From contig JADJYX010000047.1 in the NCBI GenBank assembly GCA_016719535.1, forward strand, positions 62,001 through 126,000: a stretch of 64,000 bases of DNA. Reading direction: 5' to 3'. The notes below the pieces were generated by a model. That model saw only the letters and a program-made list of their open reading frames with translations. It made no database searches and was not told the DNA's origin. This document shows positions 16,907 through 27,138 of the stretch, one piece after another. Position 1 is the stretch's first letter. The number at the start of each line of letters is the position of its first letter. The position numbers and the translations under genes were made by a program. Source of the DNA: Rubrivivax sp. (GTDB lineage Bacteria > Pseudomonadota > Gammaproteobacteria > Burkholderiales > Burkholderiaceae_C).

Positions 16907-18343
16907 TCAGGCCTTGTTCCAGTTGCTGACCTGCTGCGAGACGTAGTTCGACAGGTTGCCGAGCTTGGCCATCGAACTGTCCAGCGCCTGGTATTGCGCG
17001 CGCAGCCGCTTCTCGGTGAGCGCGATGCGATCCTCCAGCGAGGCCTGTCGCTTGCCATTGTTGGCCTTGCGCTCGCGCAGACCCTCCTGGCGCGACGAGA
17101 CGGCACCGTCGGCGCCGAGCATCTGGTCGGTGAGCGCGCGCAGCCGCACCGCCAGCCCGCTGCTGGCGGACGATTCGGTGGCGGCGGCAAAGAAGTTCTG
17201 CAGCTGCGACAGCGCGCCGAAGCCCTCGTCGAGCTTGGATCCGTCGAGCTTGAGCGTGCCGTCGGTCTGCGTCTGCAGCCCGATATCGGCGGCACGCGCA
17301 AAGCTGCTGCTGGCGGTGGAGCTGGCGCCGATCACGCTGCGCAGCTGGCCGAGGATGCCGATGGCCGTGCGGTCGCCCTGCAGCGGGCCGGCGCTCTTGC
17401 TGGCTTCGTCGTATTTGGTCTGTTCGCGCACCAGCTTGACGAGGTCGTTGTAGGCGGCGACGAAGCCCTCGATCGACTTGCGCATCGAGGCGGTGTCGTG
17501 AGAGACGCTCACGTCCACCGCGCCGGTGGTCACCTTGCCCAGCGTCAGCGACACGCCGTCGATGACGTTGCTCATCGAATTGGTGGCCGACTCGACCTGC
17601 AGGCCGTTGATGGTGGCCTGCGCATTGACACCGGCCTGGGTGCGGGCCGCACCGGTGGCGCCGGCCGGCGGGTCGTAGGCCAGGCGCGACAGGCCGGCGG
17701 CGTCGGTCGCATTGCCGTCGTCGTCGACGACCTGCAGCCGGAAGCCGTTGTCGGCGCCGGTCGAGCGCGACTGCAGCACCAGCCGGGCGCCGCTGGCGTC
17801 GTTGACGATCGACGCGCGCACGTCCAGCCCGCTGGTGTTGTTGATCTTGTCGCGGATCTTCTCCAGCGTGTCCTCGCCGTCGCCGATCGTGACCTCGATC
17901 GCGCTGCCGCCGCTGCGTGGCGTGAAGGCGGACTCGTCGGCGGCCCAGCTGCCCATCTCGAAACGCAGCGTGCCCTTGCCGACAACGGTCTGCGCCGTGG
18001 CGAGGGCGCTGCTGGCATTCATCTGCGCGGCCGCCAGCCGGCCCACCTGCACCGCATAGCTGCCCGGCGTCGAGCCCGAGGACACGGTGACGCCGACCGC
18101 GGTGGCATCCGACGACGTGGCGCTGGCGGCGCGCCAGGTGCTGCTGTCGGTGAGGGTGCGCGCTGCGCTGCGCACCGCATCGAGCGCGGACTGGATGCGG
18201 CCGAACGACGACAGCCGGGCGTCGATCTTGGTCGCCTCGCCCTTGAGCAGCTCGATCGGGCGGCGCTCGAGCGCGACCAGCTGGCTGACGATGGCATTGG
18301 CGTCGAGGCCGCTGCCGATGCCGAGCGAGGAAAAAGTGGACAT
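16907..18343 (-). CDS. fliD: Flagellar filament cap protein FliD
   Basis: 478 residues. N-terminal FliD_N domain (GIGSGLDANAIVSQLVALERRPIELLKGEATKID), central variable domains, and a C-terminal FliD_C coiled-coil ending QYQALDSSMAKLGNLSNYVSQQVSNWNK. FliD caps the growing filament and folds flagellin. The length is normal. The gene has its own sigma-28 promoter and follows fliC. Confidence 0.94.
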   Translation of the reverse strand: MSTFSSLGIGSGLDANAIVSQLVALERRPIELLKGEATKIDARLSSFGRIQSALDAVRSAARTLTDSSTWRAASATSSDATAVGVTVSSGSTPGSYAVQVGRLAAAQMNASSALATAQTVVGKGTLRFEMGSWAADESAFTPRSGGSAIEVTIGDGEDTLEKIRDKINNTSGLDVRASIVNDASGARLVLQSRSTGADNGFRLQVVDDDGNATDAAGLSRLAYDPPAGATGAARTQAGVNAQATINGLQVESATNSMSNVIDGVSLTLGKVTTGAVDVSVSHDTASMRKSIEGFVAAYNDLVKLVREQTKYDEASKSAGPLQGDRTAIGILGQLRSVIGASSTASSSFARAADIGLQTQTDGTLKLDGSKLDEGFGALSQLQNFFAAATESSASSGLAVRLRALTDQMLGADGAVSSRQEGLRERKANNGKRQASLEDRIALTEKRLRAQYQALDSSMAKLGNLSNYVSQQVSNWNKA

Positions 18344-18392
18344 GCAAGCCTCCGGCGGCGGGGCAGGGGCGGCCGGGAAGGCCGGCCAAGAA

Positions 18393-18436
18393 GCACGCCC
18401 CGCTCGGGCCCTTTATCGGCCGCCGGCGGGGCGTAC
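18393..18436 (-). terminator. Large GC palindrome after fliC, overlapping the fliD promoter
   Basis: An ~11-bp stem (GTACGCCCCGC pairing with GCGGGGCGTGC, one wobble) encloses a 22-nt loop which itself contains the fliD -10 box. It lies 28-71 bp after the fliC stop. It could terminate or protect fliC mRNA while the same DNA serves as the fliD promoter. There is no long U-tract, so the terminator role is tentative. Confidence 0.45.
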
Positions 18437-18440
18437 TTGA
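18413..18440 (-). promoter_or_regulatory. Sigma-28 (FliA) promoter for fliD
   Basis: Minus strand: TCAAGTAC (18440-18433), 12 bp spacer, GCCGATAA (18420-18413). The -10 is a perfect FliA box, and the predicted start is ~63 bases before the fliD ATG. Same -35 variant and spacing as the fliS promoter. Confidence 0.8.
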
Positions 18441-18464
18441 GGGGCGGATCTCGCGCGCGGGGCG

Positions 18465-19313
18465 TCAGTTGCCGAGCAGGCGCAGCACCTGCTGCGGCAG
18501 CTGGTTGGCCTGCGCGACCATGGCATTGCCGGCCTGCTGCAGGATCTGCGCCCGCGCCAGCGCCGCGGTCTCGGCGGCGAAATCGGCGTCCATGATGCGG
18601 CTGCGCGCCGCCGACTGGTTTTCCACCGCCACCTGCAGGTTCGAGATGATGGCCTCGAAGCGCGACTGCGTGGCGCCGAACTTGGCGCGCGAATCGTTGA
18701 CGATGTTGATGGCGTCGTCGATGCCGATGATCACCGAGGCGATCGCCGAGATGCCGATGCCCGAGCCGATCGAGGCCGTGCTCACCGTCACCGTCGAGAT
18801 TTCGGTATTGCTCTTCAGGTTCTCGAAGTCGATCGTCACCACGTCGTCGCTGGTGACGTTGGCGCCGATCTGGAAGGTAAACGATGTGGCATCGGCGCCC
18901 AGGATGGACTTGCCGTTGAAGGCGGTGCCGCCGACCACGCGCGTGATCTCGGCCTGCAGCTGCAGGAATTCCTTCTGCAGCGAGTCCTTGTCGCTTTCGC
19001 TGTTGGTGGCGTTGCGGGCCTGCAGGGCCAGCTCGCGCATGCGCTGCAGCGCATCGCCCACCTTGGACAGCGCGCCCTCGGCCACCTGGGCCATCGAGAT
19101 GCCGTCGTTGGCATTGCGCATCGCCACCCCCATGCCGCGCACCTGGGTATTCATGCGCTCGGCGATCGCCAGGCCGGCGGCATCGTCCTTGGCGCTGTTG
19201 ACGCGCAGGCCCGAAGACAGGCGCTGCATCGACACCGACAGCGACATCTGCGAGGTATTCAGGTTGCGCTGTGCGTTCAGCGACGCCAGGTTGGTATTGA
19301 TGGTCTGGGGCAT
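18465..19313 (-). CDS. fliC: Flagellin FliC
   Basis: 282 residues. Highly conserved N-terminal D0/D1 (INTNLASLNAQRNLNTSQMSLSVSMQRLSSGLRVNSAKDDAAGLAIAERM) and C-terminal D1/D0 (RIMDADFAAETAALARAQILQQAGNAMVAQANQLPQQVLRLL) flank a very short centre of about 60 residues, so outer D2/D3 domains are essentially absent. Flagellin is the filament subunit. This compact form is common in environmental betaproteobacteria. Only one flagellin gene is present in the window. Confidence 0.97.
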   Translation of the reverse strand: MPQTINTNLASLNAQRNLNTSQMSLSVSMQRLSSGLRVNSAKDDAAGLAIAERMNTQVRGMGVAMRNANDGISMAQVAEGALSKVGDALQRMRELALQARNATNSESDKDSLQKEFLQLQAEITRVVGGTAFNGKSILGADATSFTFQIGANVTSDDVVTIDFENLKSNTEISTVTVSTASIGSGIGISAIASVIIGIDDAINIVNDSRAKFGATQSRFEAIISNLQVAVENQSAARSRIMDADFAAETAALARAQILQQAGNAMVAQANQLPQQVLRLLGN

Positions 19314-19401
19314 GTGTGCGCTCCTTGCCGGTTTTGGCGGCTATGCGTGTGCAGCCAAGAAGGCCGCTGCTGGAATCCATTGTGGATGCCGAACTCGGCA
19401 C

Positions 19402-19428
19402 ATATCGCCGGAAATGAAGCGGCTTTTG
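19402..19428 (-). promoter_or_regulatory. Probable sigma-28 promoter for fliC
   Basis: Minus strand: CAAAAGCC (19428-19421), 11 bp, then GGCGATAT (19409-19402), six of eight matches to GCCGATAA. It is weaker than the fliD and fliS boxes but is the best candidate in the 200-bp region upstream of fliC. Predicted leader ~80 nt. Confidence 0.55.
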
Positions 19429-19464
19429 CAGGCACTTCGCCGTGCGCGCACACGCAGCGGACAA

Positions 19465-19498
19465 TAAAAAAAGGCCGCCGGTCGTCGGACCGGCGGCC
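19465..19498 (-). terminator. Rho-independent terminator after the PpiC-type isomerase gene
   Basis: Perfect 11-bp stem (GGCCGCCGGTC / GACCGGCGGCC, loop 4 nt) followed on the minus strand by seven T residues. It starts about 20 bp after the isomerase stop codon, so it ends that gene and insulates the fliC promoter region. Confidence 0.9.
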
Positions 19499-19517
19499 TG
19501 CCAGCGGGCGCGGCGGC

Positions 19518-20327
19518 TTACTGCGCGAACTTGTAGTCCGTCTTCGCCTTCGCACGCAGGCCTTCCTGGAACTGCTGCGCCTTCACCTGTTCCAGCCGCT
19601 GCTTGATCTGGCCCTTGACGGACTCGAAGTCCGGAAACTGCGCCTCACGCGTGTCGTCCAGGCGAATGACGTGGTAGCCGAATTGCGACTTCACCGGCTC
19701 CGGGGTCAGCTCGCCCTTCTTCAGCGCGATCATCGCCTTGCTGAATTCGGGCACATAGGCGTCGGGCTTGGCGAAGTCGAGGTCGCCGCCGTTGGCGCCC
19801 GAGCCCGGGTCCTTGGACGACTTCTTGGCCAGGTCCTCGAAACTGGCGCCGCCCTTGAGCTGGGCGATCAGCGCCTTGGCCTCGTCTTCCTTCTCCACCA
19901 GGATGTGGCGGGCGCGGTATTCGGTGCCGGCCGCCTGCGATTTGAACTTGTCGTATTCAGCCTTGGCAGCTTCGTCGGTGACGGGGTTCTTGACGCGGAA
20001 GTCGTCGAACAGCTGGCGGATCAGGATGCTCTGCCGCGCCAGCTCCATCTGCGCGCGGTAGTCGGCGCTGGACTGCAGGCCGCGACGCTCGGCTTCCTGG
20101 GTGAAGATCTCGCGCAGCACGACCTGGTCGCGCGCCTGCTGCTGCATCTCGGGCGATGCCTTCTGGCCGGCCTTCTCGGCCTGCTGGATCAGCGTGTCGA
20201 CGCGGGCCTTGGGCACGGGCTTGCCGTTGACGACGGCAATGTTCTGCGCCTGCGCCGCGCCGATGGCAACGAGGGTGGTCAGGGCCAGGGCCAGGGCATG
20301 GCGCACGGCAGGGAATTTCGGCTTCAT
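19518..20327 (-). CDS. Periplasmic parvulin-type peptidylprolyl isomerase
   Basis: 269 residues. A signal peptide (LALALTTLVAIGAAQAQ) is followed by a helical SurA/PrsA-like N domain and a PpiC rotamase domain: YRARHILVEKEDEAKALIAQLKGGASFEDLAKKSSKDPGSGANGGDLDFAKPDAYVPEFSKAM, then VKSQFGYHVIRLDD. It catalyses prolyl cis-trans isomerisation to help outer membrane or secreted proteins fold. ATG 20327 is set by the signal peptide. Two other genes (bolA, yciB) lie upstream on the same strand, 52 bp away. Confidence 0.92.
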   Translation of the reverse strand: MKPKFPAVRHALALALTTLVAIGAAQAQNIAVVNGKPVPKARVDTLIQQAEKAGQKASPEMQQQARDQVVLREIFTQEAERRGLQSSADYRAQMELARQSILIRQLFDDFRVKNPVTDEAAKAEYDKFKSQAAGTEYRARHILVEKEDEAKALIAQLKGGASFEDLAKKSSKDPGSGANGGDLDFAKPDAYVPEFSKAMIALKKGELTPEPVKSQFGYHVIRLDDTREAQFPDFESVKGQIKQRLEQVKAQQFQEGLRAKAKTDYKFAQ

Positions 20328-20379
20328 CGGTGGAGATCCTAGGGGCAAGGTGCCGCAACGCTGCGGCGCGGGGGTGGCC

Positions 20380-20661
20380 TCAGCCTTCGCCGGGCGCCAG
20401 GGCCTCGACGGCCAGGGCGTGGATGCCGCGGGCAGCCAGAGGGCCCAAGGCATCATATACGAGGCGATGCCGGGCCACCCGGTTGCGCCCGGCAAAGCAC
20501 CCGGCGACGATGCGGACGCTGAAATGCCCGCCTTCGCGGGCCCCGGCATGGCCGGCGTGCCGGTGGCTGTCGTCGCGCAGTTCGATCGAATCGGGCTGCA
20601 GCGCCCGGCGCAGGTCGGCCTCGATCGCGGCGGCAACAGGGCTCGGGTCGAGCGCGCTCAT
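20380..20661 (-). CDS. bolA: BolA family protein
   Basis: 93 residues. The BolA fold is visible: IEADLRRALQPDSIELRDDSHRHAGHAGAREGGHFSVRIVAGCFAGRNRVARHRLVYDALGPL, including the conserved His of the SHRH(A) loop used to bind Fe-S clusters with monothiol glutaredoxins. BolA proteins act in iron-sulfur handling and stress growth control. ATG 20661 overlaps the yciB stop by 4 bp (ATGA). Confidence 0.9.
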   Translation of the reverse strand: MSALDPSPVAAAIEADLRRALQPDSIELRDDSHRHAGHAGAREGGHFSVRIVAGCFAGRNRVARHRLVYDALGPLAARGIHALAVEALAPGEG

Positions 20662-21308
20662 TTCGATTCCTCGGGCTGTGCCGCCGCCACGGTGGGCTCC
20701 TCGAGATAGCGCGCCAGCACCAGTCCCTGCGCCAGCGTGAACAGCAGCATCAGCCCGATGCCGCCGAAGAGCTTGAAATTGACCCAGGTGTCGGTGCTGA
20801 AGCTGTAGGCCACCCACAGGTTGAGCACACCCATCAACCCGAAGAAGGCGATCCAGGCAAAATTGAGCCGGTGCCAGACCTTGGGCGGCAGCTGCAGCTG
20901 TTCACCCAGCAGCACCTTGAGCAGGTTCTTGCCGGAGAGCAGTGGCGCCAGCCACAGCGCCAGGCCCATCGCCCAGTACAGCGCGCTCGGCTTCCACTTG
21001 ATGAAGGTCTCGCTCTGGAAATAGATGGTGGCGCCGCCGAGCACGACCACCAGCCCCAGGCTGACCCACAGCATGGCGTCGACCTTGCGCCGGCGCGCCT
21101 TCAGCCAGACCACCTGCGCCAGCGTGGCGACGATCACCACCACCGTGGCCAGCAGCACCGGCGCCTGCGCCGCGGTGACCGTGCCGCCGGCGACGATGGC
21201 GCCGAAATGCCGGGTGGCGAATTCGGCGGCCCAGTCCTTGTGCGATTCGGCATATTTGAAGGTGCCGAAGAACAGGATGATGGGCAGGAAGTCGAACAGC
21301 AGTTTCAT
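20658..21308 (-). CDS. yciB: Inner membrane intracellular septation protein YciB
   Basis: 216 residues with about six transmembrane segments. The start MKLLFDFLPIILFFGTFK and the C-terminal WVAYSFSTDTWVNFKLFGGIGLMLLFTLAQGLVLARY are diagnostic of YciB (IspA/IspZ). The protein influences cell envelope synthesis and septation. It has a mid-protein insertion (~20-30 residues) relative to the enteric form. Coupled to bolA. Confidence 0.93.
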   Translation of the reverse strand: MKLLFDFLPIILFFGTFKYAESHKDWAAEFATRHFGAIVAGGTVTAAQAPVLLATVVVIVATLAQVVWLKARRRKVDAMLWVSLGLVVVLGGATIYFQSETFIKWKPSALYWAMGLALWLAPLLSGKNLLKVLLGEQLQLPPKVWHRLNFAWIAFFGLMGVLNLWVAYSFSTDTWVNFKLFGGIGLMLLFTLAQGLVLARYLEEPTVAAAQPEESK

Positions 21309-21354
21309 GCGGCGGCGGCAGGCGTTGCGGAGGGCGTCGACGCGATTGTGCCCC

Positions 21355-21795
21355 TCACGGTTTTCCGGGCTCGGGTTCGAAGCCGATGGCTGCCGAATTG
21401 ATGCAGTAGCGCGCGCCGGTGGGCTGCGGCCCGTCGGGGAAGACATGGCCCAGGTGCGAGCCGCACTTGCGGCAGCGCACCTCGACGCGCACCATGCCGT
21501 GGCTGACGTCGCGCAGCTCCTCGATGACGTCGGCATCGACGGGCGCCCAGTAGCTGGGCCAGCCGCAGCCGGCATCGAATTTGGTGCCCGATTCGAACAG
21601 CGGTGTGCCGCAGCCGATGCAGGCATAGCGGCCGCTTTCCCAATGGTCCCAGTAGCGCCCGCTGAAGGCACGCTCGGTGTCCGCGTGGCGCGCCACCTGG
21701 TATTGCATCGGGTCGAGCCGGGCACGCCACTCGGCATCGCTGAGCTGCACCTCGTAGCGGGGATCGTCGTGCGCGTGGGGGCGGTCGGAACTCAT
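21355..21795 (-). CDS. msrB: Peptide-methionine (R)-S-oxide reductase MsrB
   Basis: 146 residues. Two CxxC zinc motifs (CIGC and CRKC), the substrate motif CGWPSYWAP, and the catalytic RYCINSAAIGFEP near the C-terminus are all present. MsrB reduces the R-epimer of methionine sulfoxide in proteins. ATG 21795 is chosen over the TTG six bases upstream. The next gene downstream, yciB, starts 46 bp later. Confidence 0.95.
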   Translation of the reverse strand: MSSDRPHAHDDPRYEVQLSDAEWRARLDPMQYQVARHADTERAFSGRYWDHWESGRYACIGCGTPLFESGTKFDAGCGWPSYWAPVDADVIEELRDVSHGMVRVEVRCRKCGSHLGHVFPDGPQPTGARYCINSAAIGFEPEPGKP

Positions 21796-21877
21796 GGGCA
21801 ACAGGATACCGTCAGCGCGCGAAACCCTGCCGGCTTCGGCCTGTCGCCGCCGGGACAGGCGCCCCCGGGTGATTGCC

Positions 21878-21896
21878 TAGAATCGAACGACCGTTC
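21878..21896 (+). promoter_or_regulatory. Candidate -10 and TetR-like operator before the beta-oxidation genes
   Basis: TAGAAT (21878-21883) resembles a -10 box and is followed at once by the inverted repeat GAACG-AC-CGTTC (21885-21896). An operator overlapping the transcription start is typical of TetR-family repressors that control acyl-CoA degradation in proteobacteria. The regulator is not in the window. I see no convincing -35. Confidence 0.4.
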
Positions 21897-21930
21897 TATT
21901 TCCGCCCGACAGTCCGCCAGAGGAGAAGCG

Positions 21931-24027
<2,097 letters not shown>

Positions 24028-24028
24028 C

Positions 24029-25498
24029 GTGATCAAGCGTCAGCTGATCGTGGCGCTGGCGCTGCTGGCCTTGCTGGCCGCGGCGCTGGTGGCCAATACG
24101 CTGCGCCAGGGCTCGCGCCAGCTGGCGGTGGCGCCGCTGCCGAAGCTGGCGGTGGACGCCGCCGGTGTCACCGAGACCATGGCCGCGGCCGTGCGGGCCA
24201 AGACGGTCAGCGGCCTGCTCGACCCGGCTGGCGTCGCGGTCGAATTCGACACCCTGCATGCGCTGCTGAAGACGCGCTACCCGCAGGTTCACGCTACGCT
24301 GGAACGCGAGGTCATCGGCGGCCACAGCCTGCTCTACACCTGGAAGGGAAGCGACCCGCAGCTCAGGCCGGTGGCGCTGATGGCGCACCAGGACGTGGTG
24401 CCGATCGCGCCCGGTACCGAGGCGCTGTGGAAGAAGCCGCCCTTCGGCGGCATCGTCGACGGCGGCTTCGTCTGGGGCCGGGGCACGCTGGACGACAAGA
24501 GCAACCTCATCACCCAGCTCGAGGCGCTGGAGATGCTGGTGAAGGCCGGCGTCAAGCCCAAGCGCACGGTCCACTTCGTCTTCGGCCACGACGAGGAGGT
24601 CGGCGGCCAGCGCGGTGTGGTGCAGATCGTGCAGCTGCTGCAGCAGCGCGGCGTGAAGCTCGAATGGGTGCTGGACGAGGGCCTGGCCGTCACCGAGGGC
24701 GTGATGCCGGGCGTGAGACAGCCCGTGGCGCTGGTGGGCCTGGCGGAGAAGGGTTCGGTGTCGCTGAAGCTCACCGCCACCGCAGCGCCCGGCCATTCGT
24801 CGATGCCGCCCGGGCCCGGCCAGGGCGCCATCGGCCGCCTGACGGCGGCGCTGGCGCGACTGGATGCGCAGCCGCTGCCCGGTGGCATCCACGGCGCGGC
24901 GGCCGAGATGTTCCAGGCCGTGGCGCCCGAGCTGCCCTTCGGCCAGCGGCTGGCGCTGTCGAACCTGTGGCTGACGCGGCCGCTGGTCGAGCGCATGCTG
25001 TCGCAGGGTGCGGCCACCAACGCGATGATGCGCACCACCACGGCGATGACCATGCTGAACGCCGGCGTGAAGGAAAACGTGCTGCCCGGCCGCGCCGAGG
25101 CGGTGGTCAATTTCCGCATCCTGCCCGGCGACTCCATCGAGTCGGTGCAGACGGCGGTCAAGCGCATCGTCGCCGACGACGGCATCGCGGTGAGCCCGCT
25201 GGGCCCCGGCTTCAACCCGTCGCGCCTGTCCACCTCGCGCTCCGACGCCTTCCGCCTGATCGAGCGCACGGTGCGCGAGGTCTTCCCCGATGCCATCGTC
25301 GCGCCGGGGCTGATGCTCGCGGCATCGGACGCGCGCCACTTCGACGGCATCTCGGAGGCCAGCTTCCGCTTCATGCCCATCCGCTTCGACAGCGCGGACC
25401 TGCAACGCCCGCATGGCACCGACGAGCGCATTGCCGTCGACCAGCTGGTGGACATGGTCCGCTTCTACCATCGCCTGCTCAGCCAGACCGCGCAGTGA
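24029..25498 (+). CDS. M20-family metallopeptidase of the PM20D1 / carboxypeptidase S type
   Basis: 489 residues with an N-terminal membrane anchor (LIVALALLALLAAALVANTL). Dizinc ligands are seen: H120 and D122 in MAHQDVVP, D155 in GTLDDK, the catalytic pair E189-E190 in GHDEEVGG, D216, and a C-terminal HGTDER His. Stretches such as ALVGLAEKGSVSLKLT, PGHSSMPP, SNLWLTRPLVERML and TNAMMRTTTAMTMLNAG closely resemble animal PM20D1, an N-fatty-acyl amino acid hydrolase/synthase (from memory, not a search). GTG 24029 begins one base after the FadB stop, so it belongs to the beta-oxidation operon. A fatty-acyl amino acid substrate is my inference. Confidence 0.85.
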   Translation: MIKRQLIVALALLALLAAALVANTLRQGSRQLAVAPLPKLAVDAAGVTETMAAAVRAKTVSGLLDPAGVAVEFDTLHALLKTRYPQVHATLEREVIGGHSLLYTWKGSDPQLRPVALMAHQDVVPIAPGTEALWKKPPFGGIVDGGFVWGRGTLDDKSNLITQLEALEMLVKAGVKPKRTVHFVFGHDEEVGGQRGVVQIVQLLQQRGVKLEWVLDEGLAVTEGVMPGVRQPVALVGLAEKGSVSLKLTATAAPGHSSMPPGPGQGAIGRLTAALARLDAQPLPGGIHGAAAEMFQAVAPELPFGQRLALSNLWLTRPLVERMLSQGAATNAMMRTTTAMTMLNAGVKENVLPGRAEAVVNFRILPGDSIESVQTAVKRIVADDGIAVSPLGPGFNPSRLSTSRSDAFRLIERTVREVFPDAIVAPGLMLAASDARHFDGISEASFRFMPIRFDSADLQRPHGTDERIAVDQLVDMVRFYHRLLSQTAQ

Positions 25499-25520
25499 AC
25501 TTCCACCAAGGACGCCATCC

Positions 25521-26696
25521 ATGAGCCAAGCCGTCATCGTCTCCACCGCCCGCACGCCCCTGGCCAAGAGCTGGAAGGGCGCCTTCAACATGACGCATGG
25601 CGCCACGCTCGGCGGCTTCGCGATCCAGGCGGCGGTGCAGCGCGCCGGCATCGAGCCCGGCGCGGTCGACGACGTGCTGATGGGCTGCGCCAACCCCGAG
25701 GGCGCCACCGGCTGGAATATCGCGCGCCAGGCGGCGCTGCGCGCCGGGCTGCCGGTGACGGTGAGCGGCGCCACCGTCAACCGCTTCTGCTCCAGCGGCC
25801 TGCAGACGATCGCGATGGCGGCGCAGCGCATCATCGCCGGCGAGGGCGATGTCTACATCGCCGGCGGCGTGGAAAGCATCTCCTGCGTGCAGCAGGAGAT
25901 GAACCTGCACATGTTCCAGGACAGCTGGCTGCTGCAGCACAAGCCCGAGATCTACTGGCCGATGCTGCAGACCGCCGAGACCGTGGCCAGGCGCTACGAG
26001 ATGCCCAAGGAGCGCATGGACCGCTACGGTGCCGAGAGCCAGCAAAAGGCCTGCGCGGCGCAGGAGCAGGGCCTGTTCAAGGACGAGATCGTGCCGGTGA
26101 CGGTGACGGCCGGCGTGGCCGATGCGGTGCTGGGCCTGCGCAGCAAGGAAGTGACCGTCAGCGTCGACGAAGGCCTGCGCCCGGGCACCACCTACGAGGG
26201 CATCCAGGGCATCCGCTCGGCCGTGCCGGGCGGCGTGGTGACCGCCGGCAATGCCAGCCAGTTCAGCGACGGCGCCGGCGCCTGCGTGGTGGTCAGCGAC
26301 AGCTATGCGCAGCGCAAGGGGCTGAAGCCGCTGGGCCGCTTCCTCGGCTTTGCGGTGGCCGGCTGCGAGCCCGACGAGATGGGCATCGGCCCGGTCTTCG
26401 CGGTGCCCAAGGTGCTGCAGCGCCTGGGCTTGAAGGTCGAGGACATCGACCTGTGGGAACTCAACGAGGCCTTTGCGGTGCAGGTGCTGTATTGCGCCGA
26501 CCGCCTGGGCATCCCGATGGAGCGGCTGAATGTCAACGGCGGCGCCATCGCGCTCGGCCACCCCTATGGCATGAGCGGCCAGCGCCTGACGGGGCATGCG
26601 CTGATCGAGGGCCGGCGGCGCGGTGCGAAGAAGGTCTGCGTCACGATGTGCATCGGCGGCGGCATGGGCGCGGCCGGGGTCTTCGAGCTGCTGTGA
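25521..26696 (+). CDS. Acetyl-CoA acyltransferase (thiolase)
   Basis: 391 residues. The acyl-accepting cysteine is C90 (NRFCSSGLQT). The C-terminal catalytic His lies in GGAIALGHPYGMSGQR, and the second Cys is C377 (MCIGGGMGAAGVFE). These are all the residues of the thiolase family. It cleaves 3-ketoacyl-CoA in the last step of beta-oxidation, or condenses acetyl-CoA. Pairing with the upstream FadB-like gene favours degradation (FadA role). Starts 22 bp after the peptidase gene. Confidence 0.93.
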   Translation: MSQAVIVSTARTPLAKSWKGAFNMTHGATLGGFAIQAAVQRAGIEPGAVDDVLMGCANPEGATGWNIARQAALRAGLPVTVSGATVNRFCSSGLQTIAMAAQRIIAGEGDVYIAGGVESISCVQQEMNLHMFQDSWLLQHKPEIYWPMLQTAETVARRYEMPKERMDRYGAESQQKACAAQEQGLFKDEIVPVTVTAGVADAVLGLRSKEVTVSVDEGLRPGTTYEGIQGIRSAVPGGVVTAGNASQFSDGAGACVVVSDSYAQRKGLKPLGRFLGFAVAGCEPDEMGIGPVFAVPKVLQRLGLKVEDIDLWELNEAFAVQVLYCADRLGIPMERLNVNGGAIALGHPYGMSGQRLTGHALIEGRRRGAKKVCVTMCIGGGMGAAGVFELL

Positions 26697-27133
26697 AGAT
26701 CGAGTCCCTGCGCGCGTTCTTCAGCGCCGCCCCCTTCATGGCCGACCTCGGCGTCGAGCCGGTGGCGCTGGCCGACGGCCGGCTGCACACGCGGCTGCAG
26801 GTGGCGCCGCGTCACCTGCAGCACACCGGCTCGGTGCATGCCGGCGTGATGGCCTCGATGGCCGACCACACGATGGGCATCGCCGCGCAGGTGCAGCAGC
26901 CCGAGGGGCGCTGGATCCTGACCGCCGAGCTCAAGACCAGCCTGCTGCGGCCCGCGACCGGCCAGCAGCTGCACTGCGAGGCCTGGGTGATCAAGCCCGG
27001 CCGCTCGCTGGCCTTCACCGAAGCCGAGGTGTGGGCCGAGGCCGATGGCCGCCGCACGCTGGTGATGAAGGCTTCGGCGACCATGGCCGTCGTCGAGGCC
27101 GCGCGGCTTGCCACCGCACCCGCCAGGACCTGA
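26693..27133 (+). CDS. PaaI-type hotdog-fold acyl-CoA thioesterase
   Basis: 146 residues. The hotdog signature HLQHTGSVHAGVMASMADHTMGIAA matches the HxGxxxxxAD pattern of PaaI/YigI-type thioesterases, with the central Asp conserved. It hydrolyses acyl-CoA, probably to recover CoA from dead-end intermediates. The GTG start at 26693 overlaps the thiolase stop by 4 bp (GTGA), which indicates translational coupling; no ATG fits. Confidence 0.87.
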   Translation: MKIESLRAFFSAAPFMADLGVEPVALADGRLHTRLQVAPRHLQHTGSVHAGVMASMADHTMGIAAQVQQPEGRWILTAELKTSLLRPATGQQLHCEAWVIKPGRSLAFTEAEVWAEADGRRTLVMKASATMAVVEAARLATAPART

Positions 27134-27138
27134 GCACG

